Both the position numbers and the translations under genes were made by a program. From JALYUM01 sp036688685 (GTDB lineage: Bacteria > Pseudomonadota > Gammaproteobacteria > Burkholderiales > Burkholderiaceae_D), in contig NZ_JAQQPS010000015.1 in assembly GCF_036688685.1 (NCBI RefSeq), positions 104,338 to 168,337 on the forward strand: DNA of 64,000 nucleotides, written 5' to 3'. Shown one piece after another: positions 34,001 through 44,237 of this stretch (position 1 is its first letter; each line of letters begins with the position of its first letter). The notes under the pieces are model-generated. The model worked only from the letters and a program-made list of their open reading frames with translations. It did no database searches and had not been told where the DNA came from.

Positions 34001-34493
34001 CGCCGGGCGACATCACCTGCGACACGTGGGTGTAACCGGCCAGCGTCAGTTGGGCCTTGAGTTTCGCTTCGTCGAGCTTTTCGCCCTGCTTGAAGAAGAA
34101 GGTGTAGGCGGCCAAAAACGAGGGCGGCGCCAGCCGCACCAGGGCCGTGGTGGCCGGGACCAGCAGGACGTCGCAGGCGCCGTTGCGGATTTCGTGCAGG
34201 GTGGCCAGGCGCGCCGAGACCAGGTCCTGGTGCGGCGAGAAGGCGTCGTACGGCAGCGTTTCCCAGTCGGGCAGCAGGTGGCAGGACAGCTGACCCTCGG
34301 CGAACCACGGGATCTCGTCAAGCAGGCGCTGGCCGTCGCTGGCGTTGGCAACGATCACGGTGAGCATCTGCTGGCTGGCTTTCAGGCCCAGGGCGGCGAC
34401 GGCCAATGCATACGCGTCAGCTGAGCCGTACAGCGCGGGGAGGGCGAAACGGTTGCCGGGTTTGGGGAGTGCTTTGGCGAGATCGAAGGGCAT
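31044..34493 (-). CDS. mfd: Transcription-repair coupling factor Mfd
   Basis: Mfd frees RNA polymerase stalled at DNA damage and recruits UvrA. At 1149 residues it matches E. coli Mfd (1148). The N-terminal UvrB-homology region, the CarD-like RNA-polymerase interaction domain (GDPVVHINHGIGRYMG), the RecG-like translocase with Walker A GDVGFGKTE, DEEHRFG box and QLRGRVGRS motif VI, and the C-terminal TRCF domain are all visible. It lies between the nucleotidase gene (36 bp upstream) and serB (15 bp downstream) in a same-strand block. Confidence 0.98.
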   Translation of the reverse strand: MPFDLAKALPKPGNRFALPALYGSADAYALAVAALGLKASQQMLTVIVANASDGQRLLDEIPWFAEGQLSCHLLPDWETLPYDAFSPHQDLVSARLATLHEIRNGACDVLLVPATTALVRLAPPSFLAAYTFFFKQGEKLDEAKLKAQLTLAGYTHVSQVMSPGEYSVRGGLIDLFPMGSVLPYRLDLFGDEIETIRTFDADTQRSLYPVRDVRLLPGREFPMDEPARTSFRKRWRERFEGDPSRSVVYKDIGSGIASAGIEYYLPLFFEETSTLFDYLPDNAGLALVGDIDAAIQRFWLDTESRYKFLKSDRDRPLLPPNELFLDAEQFFTGAKSHGRWIIGKDHGGEASELSAPIPNIAVNRRADDPLVNLRAYLLQTDTRVMICAESNGRRETLQQYFAEYKLDVTPVEGYAGFIASDAKLALGVAPLQAGFELAETSTGRLVFLTETELYAGSGRRVGKKKQEGVTQVESMVRDLSELKIGDPVVHINHGIGRYMGLTSMDLGEGETEFLQLDYAKESKLYVPVSQLHVIARYSGASPEDAPLHALGSGHWDKAKRKAAEQVRDTAAELLNLYARRALRQGHAFEYSAIDYQNFADSFGFDETPDQAEAITNVIKDMTSGRPMDRLVCGDVGFGKTEVALRAAFIAVMGGKQVAILAPTTLLAEQHAQTFADRFADWPVRIAELSRFRTGKEITTAIKGMADGTLDIVIGTHKLLSPDVKFERLGLVIIDEEHRFGVRQKEALKSLRAEVDVLTLTATPIPRTLGMALEGLRDFSIIATAPQKRLAIKTFVRSEDGSIIREACLRELKRGGQIYFLHNEVETIENRMAMLTELLPEARIGVAHGQMHERDLERVMRDFVAQRFNILLCTTIIETGIDVPTANTIIMHRADKFGLAQLHQLRGRVGRSHHQAYAYLLVTDVLNLTKQAQRRLDAIQQMEELGSGFYLAMHDLEIRGAGEVLGENQSGEMIEIGFQMYSDMLNEAIRSLKAGKEPDLSAPLASTTEINLHVPALLPADFCGDVNERLSIYKRMANCQSQDKVDDMQEELIDRFGKLPEPVKALIETHRLRIAAKAVGIVKIDAHSEAANLQFMVNPPLDPLRIVMLIQKNRHIKLAGQDKLRITVPMPDLAARVLQVKQAIKQLLAG

Positions 34494-34529
34494 GCAGAGG
34501 GGAAATCAGTGGGCTTGGGAGGTGGGTGA

Positions 34530-35459
34530 TTATAGACGATTGGCCACCCCAAACGGCACGTGCACCATCGGAATGGTCCCCCCGGGCGCAGCTTGCAGGT
34601 GCGTTAGCTGGTCATCGAAAAAAATATGCGGCTTGAACACCGATAGCACGCGGCTCTTCTCCATCCCGCCCAGAAAGAAGGTCTCGTCGGCCGACACGCC
34701 CCAGCTTTTCAGGGTGGTGACCACGCGCTCATGCGAGGGCGCGCTGCGCGCCGTGATGATGGCGATGCGCACGATCTTGCGGTAGGCCGGATCGGCATCC
34801 TGCGCCGCCTGCTCCATCTTTTGCATCACGGCCAGCTTCTGGAACATTCCGGCCAGCGGCCCCGGTTGATGGGGGCGGGCCATGTGCAGGGTTTCGTGCG
34901 CGTGGAATTCGCCCAGGCCGTTCGCCTTGAAGATGGTTTCCGATTCGTCGTCGGCCAGCACGCCGTCGAAGTCGAAGGCGACGCGCAGTTCGATATCGTC
35001 GTCTTCATCCGAAATCTTGGAGGGCAAGACCAGCCCGGCCGGATAGCCAGCCGCGATCGCGCCGCGCACATCGTCCGAATTGGCCGACAGGAACAGCGCC
35101 GTATTGAACGCGGGCAAATAGGTGAACGGCGACTTGCCGGTCATGAATGCGGCGCGCGAAATATCCAGGCCGTAATGGGCGATCGAGCGCATCACGCGCA
35201 GGCCCGTTTCCGGCGAATTGCGCGAGAACAGCACCACTTCGACCGGCATCTGCTCCGGGAAGCAGCGGTTGATGGCAAGGAAGCGCCGAATGAAGGGGAA
35301 GGCGACGCCGCGCGGCAGGATTGCGTCGATATGCGCCTCCTGGTAAGCGCGGTATCCGTCGGCACCCTGGTCGAGATACACCTGGTGCGATTCGGACAGG
35401 TCGAACAGCGCGCTGGACGAGACGCCGATCACCAGTTTGTCGCCAATATCGAAGGCCAT
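34530..35459 (-). CDS. 5'-nucleotidase (cytosolic, 5_nucleotidase family PF06189)
   Basis: The 309-residue protein resembles the cytosolic 5'-nucleotidases of the PF06189 family, which dephosphorylate nucleoside monophosphates. A HAD-like acidic pair is seen in VAFDFDGVLADDESE, a FLSANSDDV segment follows the N-terminal third, and HIFFDDQ lies near the C-terminus. The ATG at 35459 shares its last base with the TAA stop of the HDOD gene (TAATG), so translation is coupled. Open sequence further upstream is only antisense or overlapping frame to the HDOD gene. Confidence 0.85.
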   Translation of the reverse strand: MAFDIGDKLVIGVSSSALFDLSESHQVYLDQGADGYRAYQEAHIDAILPRGVAFPFIRRFLAINRCFPEQMPVEVVLFSRNSPETGLRVMRSIAHYGLDISRAAFMTGKSPFTYLPAFNTALFLSANSDDVRGAIAAGYPAGLVLPSKISDEDDDIELRVAFDFDGVLADDESETIFKANGLGEFHAHETLHMARPHQPGPLAGMFQKLAVMQKMEQAAQDADPAYRKIVRIAIITARSAPSHERVVTTLKSWGVSADETFFLGGMEKSRVLSVFKPHIFFDDQLTHLQAAPGGTIPMVHVPFGVANRL

Positions 35460-36463
35460 TATGCGTCCCGGGGTTGGAGTTGATCGAAGCAGCGCCACAG
35501 CGACGTGTCCAGGCCGGCCAGCGCGGCCTCGCGCGCGAATACGCCGCCGTCGACCAACATGCGCAGCTTGGCCATGCGATCGCCGAGCGCCAGCGCCAGC
35601 CCGAGCGGCGTGGCGCGCGGCGTGGCGATGGCGCTGACCACGGGCGCGGGGAAATTCCATTCGGCCGCAATGGTCGAGGACAGCGCGCGTGCCTGCTCCA
35701 GCAGGCTGGCGCAGAAGGCGGGCGAATCGGGCAGGGTGGCGGCGGACAAGGCGCGGCCCCCGGCCGGCATGATGCGATCGATCACGCGAAACGCCACGAT
35801 CAGGCCGATATTGTGCATCAGGCCCGCCAGGTAGGCGTCGAAGGCGTTCGCGTCCAGGCCGCCGGCGAGGATGCTGGCGGCCAGTGCGCATTGTTCGGAC
35901 TGGGTCCACACCAGCGGCGCCACCTGGCGTGCGAAGCGGCCCGACTGGATCCCAATCACGGGCCGGAACGCGACCCGGGCGAGCAACATGCGCAGGCCGT
36001 TCAGCCCTAGCAGCATGACCGCGCTTTCGATGGTTTTCACCGGCGTGGCGGGCCGGTAATAGGGGCTATTCGCCTCGCGGATCACTTCGGCCACCAGCAC
36101 CACATCCTGGGCCACCTGGCGCGCCAGGTCGGCGCCGGACAGGGTGTCGTCGCGCAGGCTGGCCAGCAGTTGTGGAATCACGGCCGGCACGCGCGGTACC
36201 AGGCCAGCGGCACTGTACGGATGCTGCACCAGGCGCGCCATTTCATCGAGGATGGCTCGTTCCAGGGCGGCGCTGCCCTCGCCCTGCGCGCCATCGGCCA
36301 GCAGGGCATAGAAATGGCGGTCGATCAGCGCCGCGTGCAGCGGGGCCGGCACAGCGCCACTGCTGACGATCACTGGCTCAGCGTCGAGCGCGTCGGTGAG
36401 TACCGGCACGGGCGGGCGCACCGTTGGCGCGCCGGCGATCAGGCGTTTCAGCCATCCGATCAT
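35459..36463 (-). CDS. HDOD-domain signalling protein
   Basis: The 334-residue protein carries an HDOD domain in its central and C-terminal parts (about 85-290; PYYRPATPVKTIESAVMLLG and GLMHNIGLIVA are typical). HDOD domains are related to HD phosphohydrolases but usually lack the catalytic metal site, and act in signalling or motility regulation. The N-terminal 60 residues are low-complexity. Its ATG overlaps the stop of the PBP1A gene by four bases (ATGA) and its stop overlaps the nucleotidase start, so it is coupled on both sides. Its own role is unknown. Confidence 0.85.
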   Translation of the reverse strand: MIGWLKRLIAGAPTVRPPVPVLTDALDAEPVIVSSGAVPAPLHAALIDRHFYALLADGAQGEGSAALERAILDEMARLVQHPYSAAGLVPRVPAVIPQLLASLRDDTLSGADLARQVAQDVVLVAEVIREANSPYYRPATPVKTIESAVMLLGLNGLRMLLARVAFRPVIGIQSGRFARQVAPLVWTQSEQCALAASILAGGLDANAFDAYLAGLMHNIGLIVAFRVIDRIMPAGGRALSAATLPDSPAFCASLLEQARALSSTIAAEWNFPAPVVSAIATPRATPLGLALALGDRMAKLRMLVDGGVFAREAALAGLDTSLWRCFDQLQPRDA

Positions 36464-38877
36464 CGCTCACCCTGGGGCTCGGGCAGCGCCAGTTCACCAG
36501 ACGGCGGGCGCGGCGGGGCGGCCGGCACCGGTGGCAGGTTCGGGTCGGCTTGCGCTGGCGCAGACGCAGGCGCAGCTTCCGGCTCCGGCGGCGGACCGAG
36601 GTCGATATCGATGACGCTCATGCCGGGCAGTTCGGCGAACTCGGTGAAGACCCAGTCGCCGGTAGCGTTGCTCACGCCTTCGGGCGCTTCGCGTGTCGTT
36701 TCCGGGCGCTTGGCCAGGGCCACGCGCATGTAGTCGATCCAGATCGGCATGGCCAGGGTGGCGCCAAATTCGCGGCCACCGAGCGACTTCGGATCGTCGT
36801 AGCCCATCCAGGCCACGGCCACGACATTGCCGGCATAGCCCGCGAACCAGCCGTCGACGGCGTCGCTGGTGGTGCCGGTCTTGCCGGCCAAATCCTTGCG
36901 CCCCAGCTGCTTGGTCGCGCCGGCGCCGGTGCCGTAGCGGGCCACGTCGCGCAGCATCGAATCGGTGACGAAGGCGTTGCGCGGATCGAGCACGCGGTCC
37001 TCGTCGTGGTGCGGCTCGTCCGCTTTCGCCTGCGACAGCACCGAGCCGGCGGCGTCTTCGATGCGGGCGATCAGGTAGGGCGCGATCTTGTAGCCGCCGT
37101 TGGCAAACACGGCGTAGGCGCCGGCCATTTGCAGCGGCGTGACCGCGCCCGTGCCCAGCGCCAGCGTGTAGTTCTTGGGCTGGCGCGCACCCTCGAAGCC
37201 GAATTTTTGCAGCCAGTCGTGCGCATACGGCACCGAGACGGCGCGCAGCAGGCGCACCGACGCAACGTTCTTCGATTCGGCCAGCGCGCGCCGCATCGAG
37301 ATGGGGCCATCGAATTTGTGGTCGTCGTTCTGCGGCGACCAGGTGGCGCCGGCGTTCTCGCCCACCATGTCGAGCGGGGCGTCCATGATCATCGTGGCCG
37401 GCGTGAAGCCTTTTTGAATCGCCGACGAATAGATGAACGGCTTGACGGCCGACCCGGGCTGGCGCAAGGCCTGCGTCACGTGGTTGAACTTTTGCAGGTT
37501 GTAGTCGAAGCCTCCCACCATGGCGTGGTAGGCGCCGCTGTCCGCATCGACAGCCACGAAGGCGGCGGCCACCTGCGGCACCTGGGTCACGCTCCAGGCG
37601 CCTTTGCCTTCACGCAGATTTTCGCGCGATACGCGGATCACCGCGCCCGGGACGATGCGCACGCTGTCCTTTGCCGTCGGCGCCAGGGCGCCGGCGACGA
37701 ACTTCAGGCCGACGCCGGTGATTTCAACGCGGTCGTGGTCGAGCGTGTCGGCGATCACCGATTTGCTTGACGCCGAGATCACCACGGCCGCAATCAGGCC
37801 ATCGCTGGACGGGCGCTTTTGCAGGATGTCGTCGATGGCGTCATCGCGTTCCTGCTGGTTAGCTGGTAAATCGATGATCGCTTCCGGGCCGCGGTAGCCG
37901 TGGCGCTGGTCGTAGGCCAACACATTCTTGCGTACCGACGCATACGCCGCATTCTGCTCGTCCTTCAGGATGGTGGTGGTGACGACGATGCCCTTGGTAT
38001 AGGCCTCGTCCTTGTACTGCGCGACCACGGCCTGGCGCGCCAGTTCGGCCACGTATTCGGCGTGCACCTCGTATTCCTGGCGCCGCATCGACACGCGCAG
38101 CGGTTCGACCATGGCCTGGTCGTACTGGGCTGGCGTGATGTAGCGCAGGTCGCGCATCATGCCCAGCACGAGGTGCTGGCGTTCGCGCGCGCGCTTCGGG
38201 TTGGTGACCGGATTGTGGCGCGCCGGGTTTTGCGGCAGGCCGGCCAGCATCGCCATTTCGGCGATCGACAACTGGTCGAGCGATTTGTTGAAATAGGTCC
38301 TGGCGGCGCTGGCGAAGCCGTACGAGCGCTGGCCCAGATACATCTGGTTCATGTACAGCTCGAGGATCTGGTCTTTGGTCAGTGCGTCTTCGATTTTATA
38401 GGTCAGCACCACTTCATTGAGTTTGCGCGACAGGATTTTCTCCCTGGTGAGGAAGAAGTTGCGCGCCACCTGCATGGTGATGGTGGAGCCGCCCTGGCGA
38501 AAGCCGCCGCGCAGGTTCGATTTGGCGGCGCCGGCCACGCGTACCCAGTCGATGCCGCCGTGTTCGTAGAAGCGTTTGTCTTCGATGGCCAGCAGCGCTT
38601 TTTTCATCAGGTCCGGGACCTTGGCGATGGGGATGAAGTCACGGTGCTCTTCGCCGAATTCGCCGATCAGGAACTTGTCGGCCGTGTAAATACGCAGCGG
38701 GATCTTGGGTTTGTAATCGAGGACCGCGTCGATGGCCGGCACGTTGGGGACGATGGCATACATGAACCAGATCGCAGCGCCGGCAATCGCCAGCACGATC
38801 GTGGCCAGGAACATCAGGAGGATCGCCTTAACGCTGCCACGCTGGCGGCGGGGTGGGTTCGACAAATGAGAGCTCAA
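36460..38877 (-). CDS. mrcA: Penicillin-binding protein 1A (bifunctional transglycosylase/transpeptidase)
   Basis: This class A PBP polymerises and cross-links peptidoglycan. The 805-residue protein has a cytosolic tail, a membrane anchor (about 17-42), a GT51 domain (EDKRFYEHGG with Glu99; GGSTITMQ), an OB-like insert, and a transpeptidase domain with SxxK Ser476-Lys479 (QPGSAVKPF), SKN 535-537 and KTGTT at 666. The C-terminus is Pro-rich. The start is a TTG with no strong ribosome site, so the N-terminus could be a few residues shorter. It heads a chain PBP1A-HDOD-nucleotidase with overlapping stop/start codons and is divergent from the OPT gene. Confidence 0.95.
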   Translation of the reverse strand: MSSHLSNPPRRQRGSVKAILLMFLATIVLAIAGAAIWFMYAIVPNVPAIDAVLDYKPKIPLRIYTADKFLIGEFGEEHRDFIPIAKVPDLMKKALLAIEDKRFYEHGGIDWVRVAGAAKSNLRGGFRQGGSTITMQVARNFFLTREKILSRKLNEVVLTYKIEDALTKDQILELYMNQMYLGQRSYGFASAARTYFNKSLDQLSIAEMAMLAGLPQNPARHNPVTNPKRARERQHLVLGMMRDLRYITPAQYDQAMVEPLRVSMRRQEYEVHAEYVAELARQAVVAQYKDEAYTKGIVVTTTILKDEQNAAYASVRKNVLAYDQRHGYRGPEAIIDLPANQQERDDAIDDILQKRPSSDGLIAAVVISASSKSVIADTLDHDRVEITGVGLKFVAGALAPTAKDSVRIVPGAVIRVSRENLREGKGAWSVTQVPQVAAAFVAVDADSGAYHAMVGGFDYNLQKFNHVTQALRQPGSAVKPFIYSSAIQKGFTPATMIMDAPLDMVGENAGATWSPQNDDHKFDGPISMRRALAESKNVASVRLLRAVSVPYAHDWLQKFGFEGARQPKNYTLALGTGAVTPLQMAGAYAVFANGGYKIAPYLIARIEDAAGSVLSQAKADEPHHDEDRVLDPRNAFVTDSMLRDVARYGTGAGATKQLGRKDLAGKTGTTSDAVDGWFAGYAGNVVAVAWMGYDDPKSLGGREFGATLAMPIWIDYMRVALAKRPETTREAPEGVSNATGDWVFTEFAELPGMSVIDIDLGPPPEPEAAPASAPAQADPNLPPVPAAPPRPPSGELALPEPQGER

Positions 38878-38930
38878 AACGGGTCTTTCAGGAGTGTCGG
38901 TCGTTCCGGTAGCGACGGCCGCGTCAGCAA

Positions 38931-38938
38931 ATTATAAT
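38931..38938. promoter_or_regulatory. Shared palindromic -10 box between PBP1A and OPT genes
   Basis: ATTATAAT is its own reverse complement and supplies a TATAAT -10 box on both strands, 54 bp upstream of the PBP1A start and about 86 bp upstream of the OPT start. No good -35 box is seen for either direction, so use on both strands is unproven. Confidence 0.35.
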
Positions 38939-39023
38939 CGACGGGCCCGCGCAAGCTTTCCAAGCCGCGCGCCATGTGCGATAGTCCCGCGATCCATTCT
39001 TCCTCCATCCGTCCAGGAACACC

Positions 39024-41285
<2,262 letters not shown>

Positions 41286-41309
41286 CGCGCAGTTTTCCGG
41301 ACCGGCAAA

Positions 41310-42698
41310 TCAGGCGCGTTCGGGCTGATACTGTGCCGTTTCATCCAGGGCCGGCGCATCGGTTGCAGCGGAGTTGACGGGTTGATGTGCGAAGAGGACC
41401 GCTTCAGTGCGATCGAGCAGCCAGGGCAGAGCGGGTTGCTGCGCCATCTTCTGCGCGATGGCGCCGCAGGCCTGGTCGACAGCGTGGGAGTCGAGCAAGT
41501 GCGCCAGTTGTTGTTGCATGCGCCTGACGGACAGGCGCTTTGCCAGCAGCACGTCGGCCACACCCAATCGTTTGGCACGCAGACCGTTGTCAAACTGGTC
41601 GTAGGCGAATGGCACGATCAGTTGAGGGATTCCAGCACGAAAGGCATCGGCAGTGGTGCCGATGCCACCGTGGTGCACCAGCGCTGCCGCGCGCGGCAGC
41701 AAGGCGCTGAAAGGCACATGGGCTTGCCACATGACGCTCGCTGGCAAGCGCTCGGGGACTTGCGCCACATGGGGCGTGACAAACAGCCCACGCCGCCCGA
41801 GCCGCTGCAATGTTTTCAACGCAGTGTTGAAATAGCGCGCGGCGTGCTGGTGCCCTGTGCCAGGCGTGAACACAATCGGTGCGGCGCCGTTCGCCAGAAA
41901 CTGCGCCAGCTCGGGTGAGAAGGGCGCTTGGCCGGTCAGCGCGGTGCTGACAAAATCACCTGCAGCGAACGCTGTCGGCCAATCAGGCTGAGCCGACGCG
42001 TACCAGGCGGGAAACAATCCCAGCGCAGCGTCGGGCGCCGTGAAGATGTGTTCAAAGAAATGCGGCACCGTGGGCAGACTGTGTTGACGACGCGCGGCAT
42101 TCAGGCCAGGCAAGGTGAGCGGATCGATCAAGGTTTTGTGGATCAGTTTCCACAGCCCCTGGCGCCAACTGGTGGGCATCCATGCGGGTATGCGCAAGGA
42201 GCCCGCGGCCAGCATGTCATGACTGCTGCACAGATTGGCCGGGGCGAGGCAGGCACAAACAATCCGCAAATCCGGGCGCGCCGAGCGTGCCAGCGCAGCC
42301 ATGGGAACCATCAGCGGGTGGGCCAGGACCACGCAGGATTGATCGGCCGGCAAGGATTGCACGATGTGGCGGATGGCATGTAGGTGGGGCAACAGCCCAT
42401 TCCAGAGCACGCCCCAACCCTTGCGTTCGTCCCAAAGGTCGGGGTCATTCAACAGCGCTTGCCATTCGTCATGCGTGCCAAAGGTTTGGCAAGGAAGGCC
42501 TGCGGCCAGCACGATGGCCTCGTGAAAAGCTGGCACCAGCAGCAACACGCGAAGGCCGCGTTCCAGCAGGCCCTGGCCCAGCGTGATGAAGGGAAATATG
42601 TCGCCACCGGTTCCCGTGCTGGCGAGGATGACGAGCGGACTTGACGTTTGCGTGCATGCGCCACTTGGCTTCGGCTGAAACATGACCGGCTGTGTCAT
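41310..42698 (-). CDS. GT1-family (UGT/macrolide/rhamnosyl type) glycosyltransferase
   Basis: The 462-residue GT-B glycosyltransferase has the N-terminal acceptor lobe starting at ILASTGTGGDIFPFITL and the C-terminal donor-binding signature HHGGIGTTADAFRAGIPQL followed by P-F-A-YDQFDNG. It resembles sterol, macrolide or RhlB-type transferases that move sugar from a nucleotide donor onto a lipid or small molecule. The ATG at 42698 is favoured by an AGGGGA six bases upstream; an ATG at 42704 is too close. It lies beside a TetR regulator on the same strand and may belong to a TetR-controlled detoxification or lipid-modification patch. Confidence 0.85.
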   Translation of the reverse strand: MTQPVMFQPKPSGACTQTSSPLVILASTGTGGDIFPFITLGQGLLERGLRVLLLVPAFHEAIVLAAGLPCQTFGTHDEWQALLNDPDLWDERKGWGVLWNGLLPHLHAIRHIVQSLPADQSCVVLAHPLMVPMAALARSARPDLRIVCACLAPANLCSSHDMLAAGSLRIPAWMPTSWRQGLWKLIHKTLIDPLTLPGLNAARRQHSLPTVPHFFEHIFTAPDAALGLFPAWYASAQPDWPTAFAAGDFVSTALTGQAPFSPELAQFLANGAAPIVFTPGTGHQHAARYFNTALKTLQRLGRRGLFVTPHVAQVPERLPASVMWQAHVPFSALLPRAAALVHHGGIGTTADAFRAGIPQLIVPFAYDQFDNGLRAKRLGVADVLLAKRLSVRRMQQQLAHLLDSHAVDQACGAIAQKMAQQPALPWLLDRTEAVLFAHQPVNSAATDAPALDETAQYQPERA

Positions 42699-42758
42699 CG
42701 GCATTCCCCTATAGAAATTTGCCTAAATAGTAAGGAATCGAGCACAAGAGTTCAATAA

Positions 42759-43358
42759 CTATTTTTGTACGTCCACGCGCTCAGGTATCGGTGGCGCATC
42801 CGGCGCTGTTACGCTTATGCCATTGAGAAAAAGGTCGACCAGATGCCTGATACGCGATGTCGATGAACGGTCATGTTCGATTGCGATGGAAATGGCAGTG
42901 ACCACGTAAATGAAATCCTCGTAAGTGACATCGCGGCGGATGGTGCCTGCGTCCTGTCCACGCTGAAGCAGCCGGTGTCCTTCCGCGGTGATCGCAGTGC
43001 ATCCAGGCGTCCCGCATTGGATCACCGTCCCGATCGAAGCAGCAAGGCTCTGATAAGCGCTCGTGTTGCTTGCAAGCTCCTCAAGATAAGCGCGTACCGC
43101 CTCGGCTGGCGTGTGATCCGGGTCGCGCGCACGGCTGCTCTGCGCCAGCGACAGGAAACGTTCATTACTGGTAGCGGCCAACAGTGCCTCACGCGTGGGA
43201 AAGCGACGATACAGCGTACCGATACCGACGCCTGCGCGCTTGGCAACTTCCTCCAGCGGCACATCCGCGCCTTTTTCAAGGAAAAGCGCTTCGGCGGCAG
43301 ACAGGATCAGTTCGCGGTTTTTCTGCGCGTCAGCCCGCAGGGCAGTTGCATCACTCAA
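42759..43358 (-). CDS. TetR/AcrR-family transcriptional regulator
   Basis: The 199-residue protein has a TetR N-terminal helix-turn-helix (about residues 14-60; ILSAAEALFLEKG, EEVAKRAGVGIGTLYRRFPTRE) and a less conserved ligand domain. It is divergent from the SDR gene, with an 84-bp gap containing inverted repeats that could be its operator. The usual mode is ligand-relieved repression of itself and the divergent gene. The glycosyltransferase 60 bp downstream on the same strand may be in the same transcript. Confidence 0.92.
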   Translation of the reverse strand: MSDATALRADAQKNRELILSAAEALFLEKGADVPLEEVAKRAGVGIGTLYRRFPTREALLAATSNERFLSLAQSSRARDPDHTPAEAVRAYLEELASNTSAYQSLAASIGTVIQCGTPGCTAITAEGHRLLQRGQDAGTIRRDVTYEDFIYVVTAISIAIEHDRSSTSRIRHLVDLFLNGISVTAPDAPPIPERVDVQK

Positions 43359-43377
43359 TTTTTTCTCTTTCGCTTGC

Positions 43378-43424
43378 TAAGTGGAGGTTGCCTCCGTATC
43401 ATAAGTGAAGCAAACCTCCACTTA
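43378..43424. promoter_or_regulatory. Candidate TetR operator between TetR and SDR genes
   Basis: Perfect 10-bp arms TAAGTGGAGG (43378-43387) and CCTCCACTTA (43415-43424) lie 27 bp apart, with a smaller repeat GGAGG-TTG-CCTCC at 43383-43395. The repeats lie between the two divergent starts at 43358 and 43443, where a TetR dimer would block both promoters. Confidence 0.6.
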
Positions 43425-43442
43425 TTCAAAGGGTATCAGAAA

Positions 43443-44186
43443 ATGACCAAACGTTTCGAAAACAAAGTCGTGGTGATCACGGGGGGCAGCGACGGCATCG
43501 GCCTGGCAACGGCGAAACTGTTCGCCATCGAAGGTGCGCATGTGTACATCACCGGGCGCCGGCAAGAATTACTCGCCGAGGCCGTGCAAGAGATCGGCCA
43601 CGGGGCGGTCGGCGTGCAAGGCGACGTCGCCAACGCTGCCGACGTTGCCCGGCTATACGAACGGATCGAACGCGAGCACCAAAAGGTCGATGTGGTGTTC
43701 GCCAATGCGGGCAGGTACGAGGTCGTGCCTCTCGCTCAGATCGACGATGCGCATTTCGACGCGATCTTCGATGTCAACGTAAAAGGCATGGTGTTCACTG
43801 TGCAGAAAGCCCTGCCGCTGATGGCTGCGGGAAGTGCCGTCGTGCTCAACGGCTCCATCGCTGGCAGCAAAGGCTTGCCGGGCCAGTCGCTGTATAACGC
43901 CAGCAAGGCAGCGGTACGCTCGTTCGCCCGAAGCTGGACGAATGACCTGAAGGAGCGCGGCATCCGCGTAAACGTGGTCTCGCCTGGTGGGACGGAAACA
44001 CGTTTGATCCGCAGCTACCTCGACGCGCAACCGGAAGTCGAAGAGGCGCTCAATAAAAGCGTTCCGCTTGGGCGCCTGGCGGAACCGAACGAGGTGGCAC
44101 GAGCGGTCCTCTTCCTGGCATCAAGTGAAAGTAGCTTTGTCGCTGGACATGAACTTTTTGTCGATGGCGGTGTCGCCGCGGTTTAG
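43443..44186 (+). CDS. Short-chain dehydrogenase/reductase (SDR)
   Basis: The 247-residue classical SDR has the dinucleotide-binding TGGSDGIG (13-20), the NAG motif (88-90), and catalytic Ser138, Tyr151 and Lys155 (YNASK). Arg39-Arg40 after the second strand suggest NADP(H) preference. The C-terminal SSFVAGHELFVDGG is typical. The frame is open much further upstream, but that stretch is antisense to TetR, so the ATG at 43443 was chosen. It is probably the primary target of the divergent TetR regulator. The substrate is unknown. Confidence 0.92.
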   Translation: MTKRFENKVVVITGGSDGIGLATAKLFAIEGAHVYITGRRQELLAEAVQEIGHGAVGVQGDVANAADVARLYERIEREHQKVDVVFANAGRYEVVPLAQIDDAHFDAIFDVNVKGMVFTVQKALPLMAAGSAVVLNGSIAGSKGLPGQSLYNASKAAVRSFARSWTNDLKERGIRVNVVSPGGTETRLIRSYLDAQPEVEEALNKSVPLGRLAEPNEVARAVLFLASSESSFVAGHELFVDGGVAAV

Positions 44187-44237
44187 GGGGAGGGGGGAGT
44201 GCGACCAAGCGGCCTCAATTCGCCCGGCATGTCGTAC

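Noticed and set aside
31059..34424. Long plus-strand frames opposite mfd
   Set aside because: Shadow frames of a well-supported Mfd gene; no recognisable protein features.
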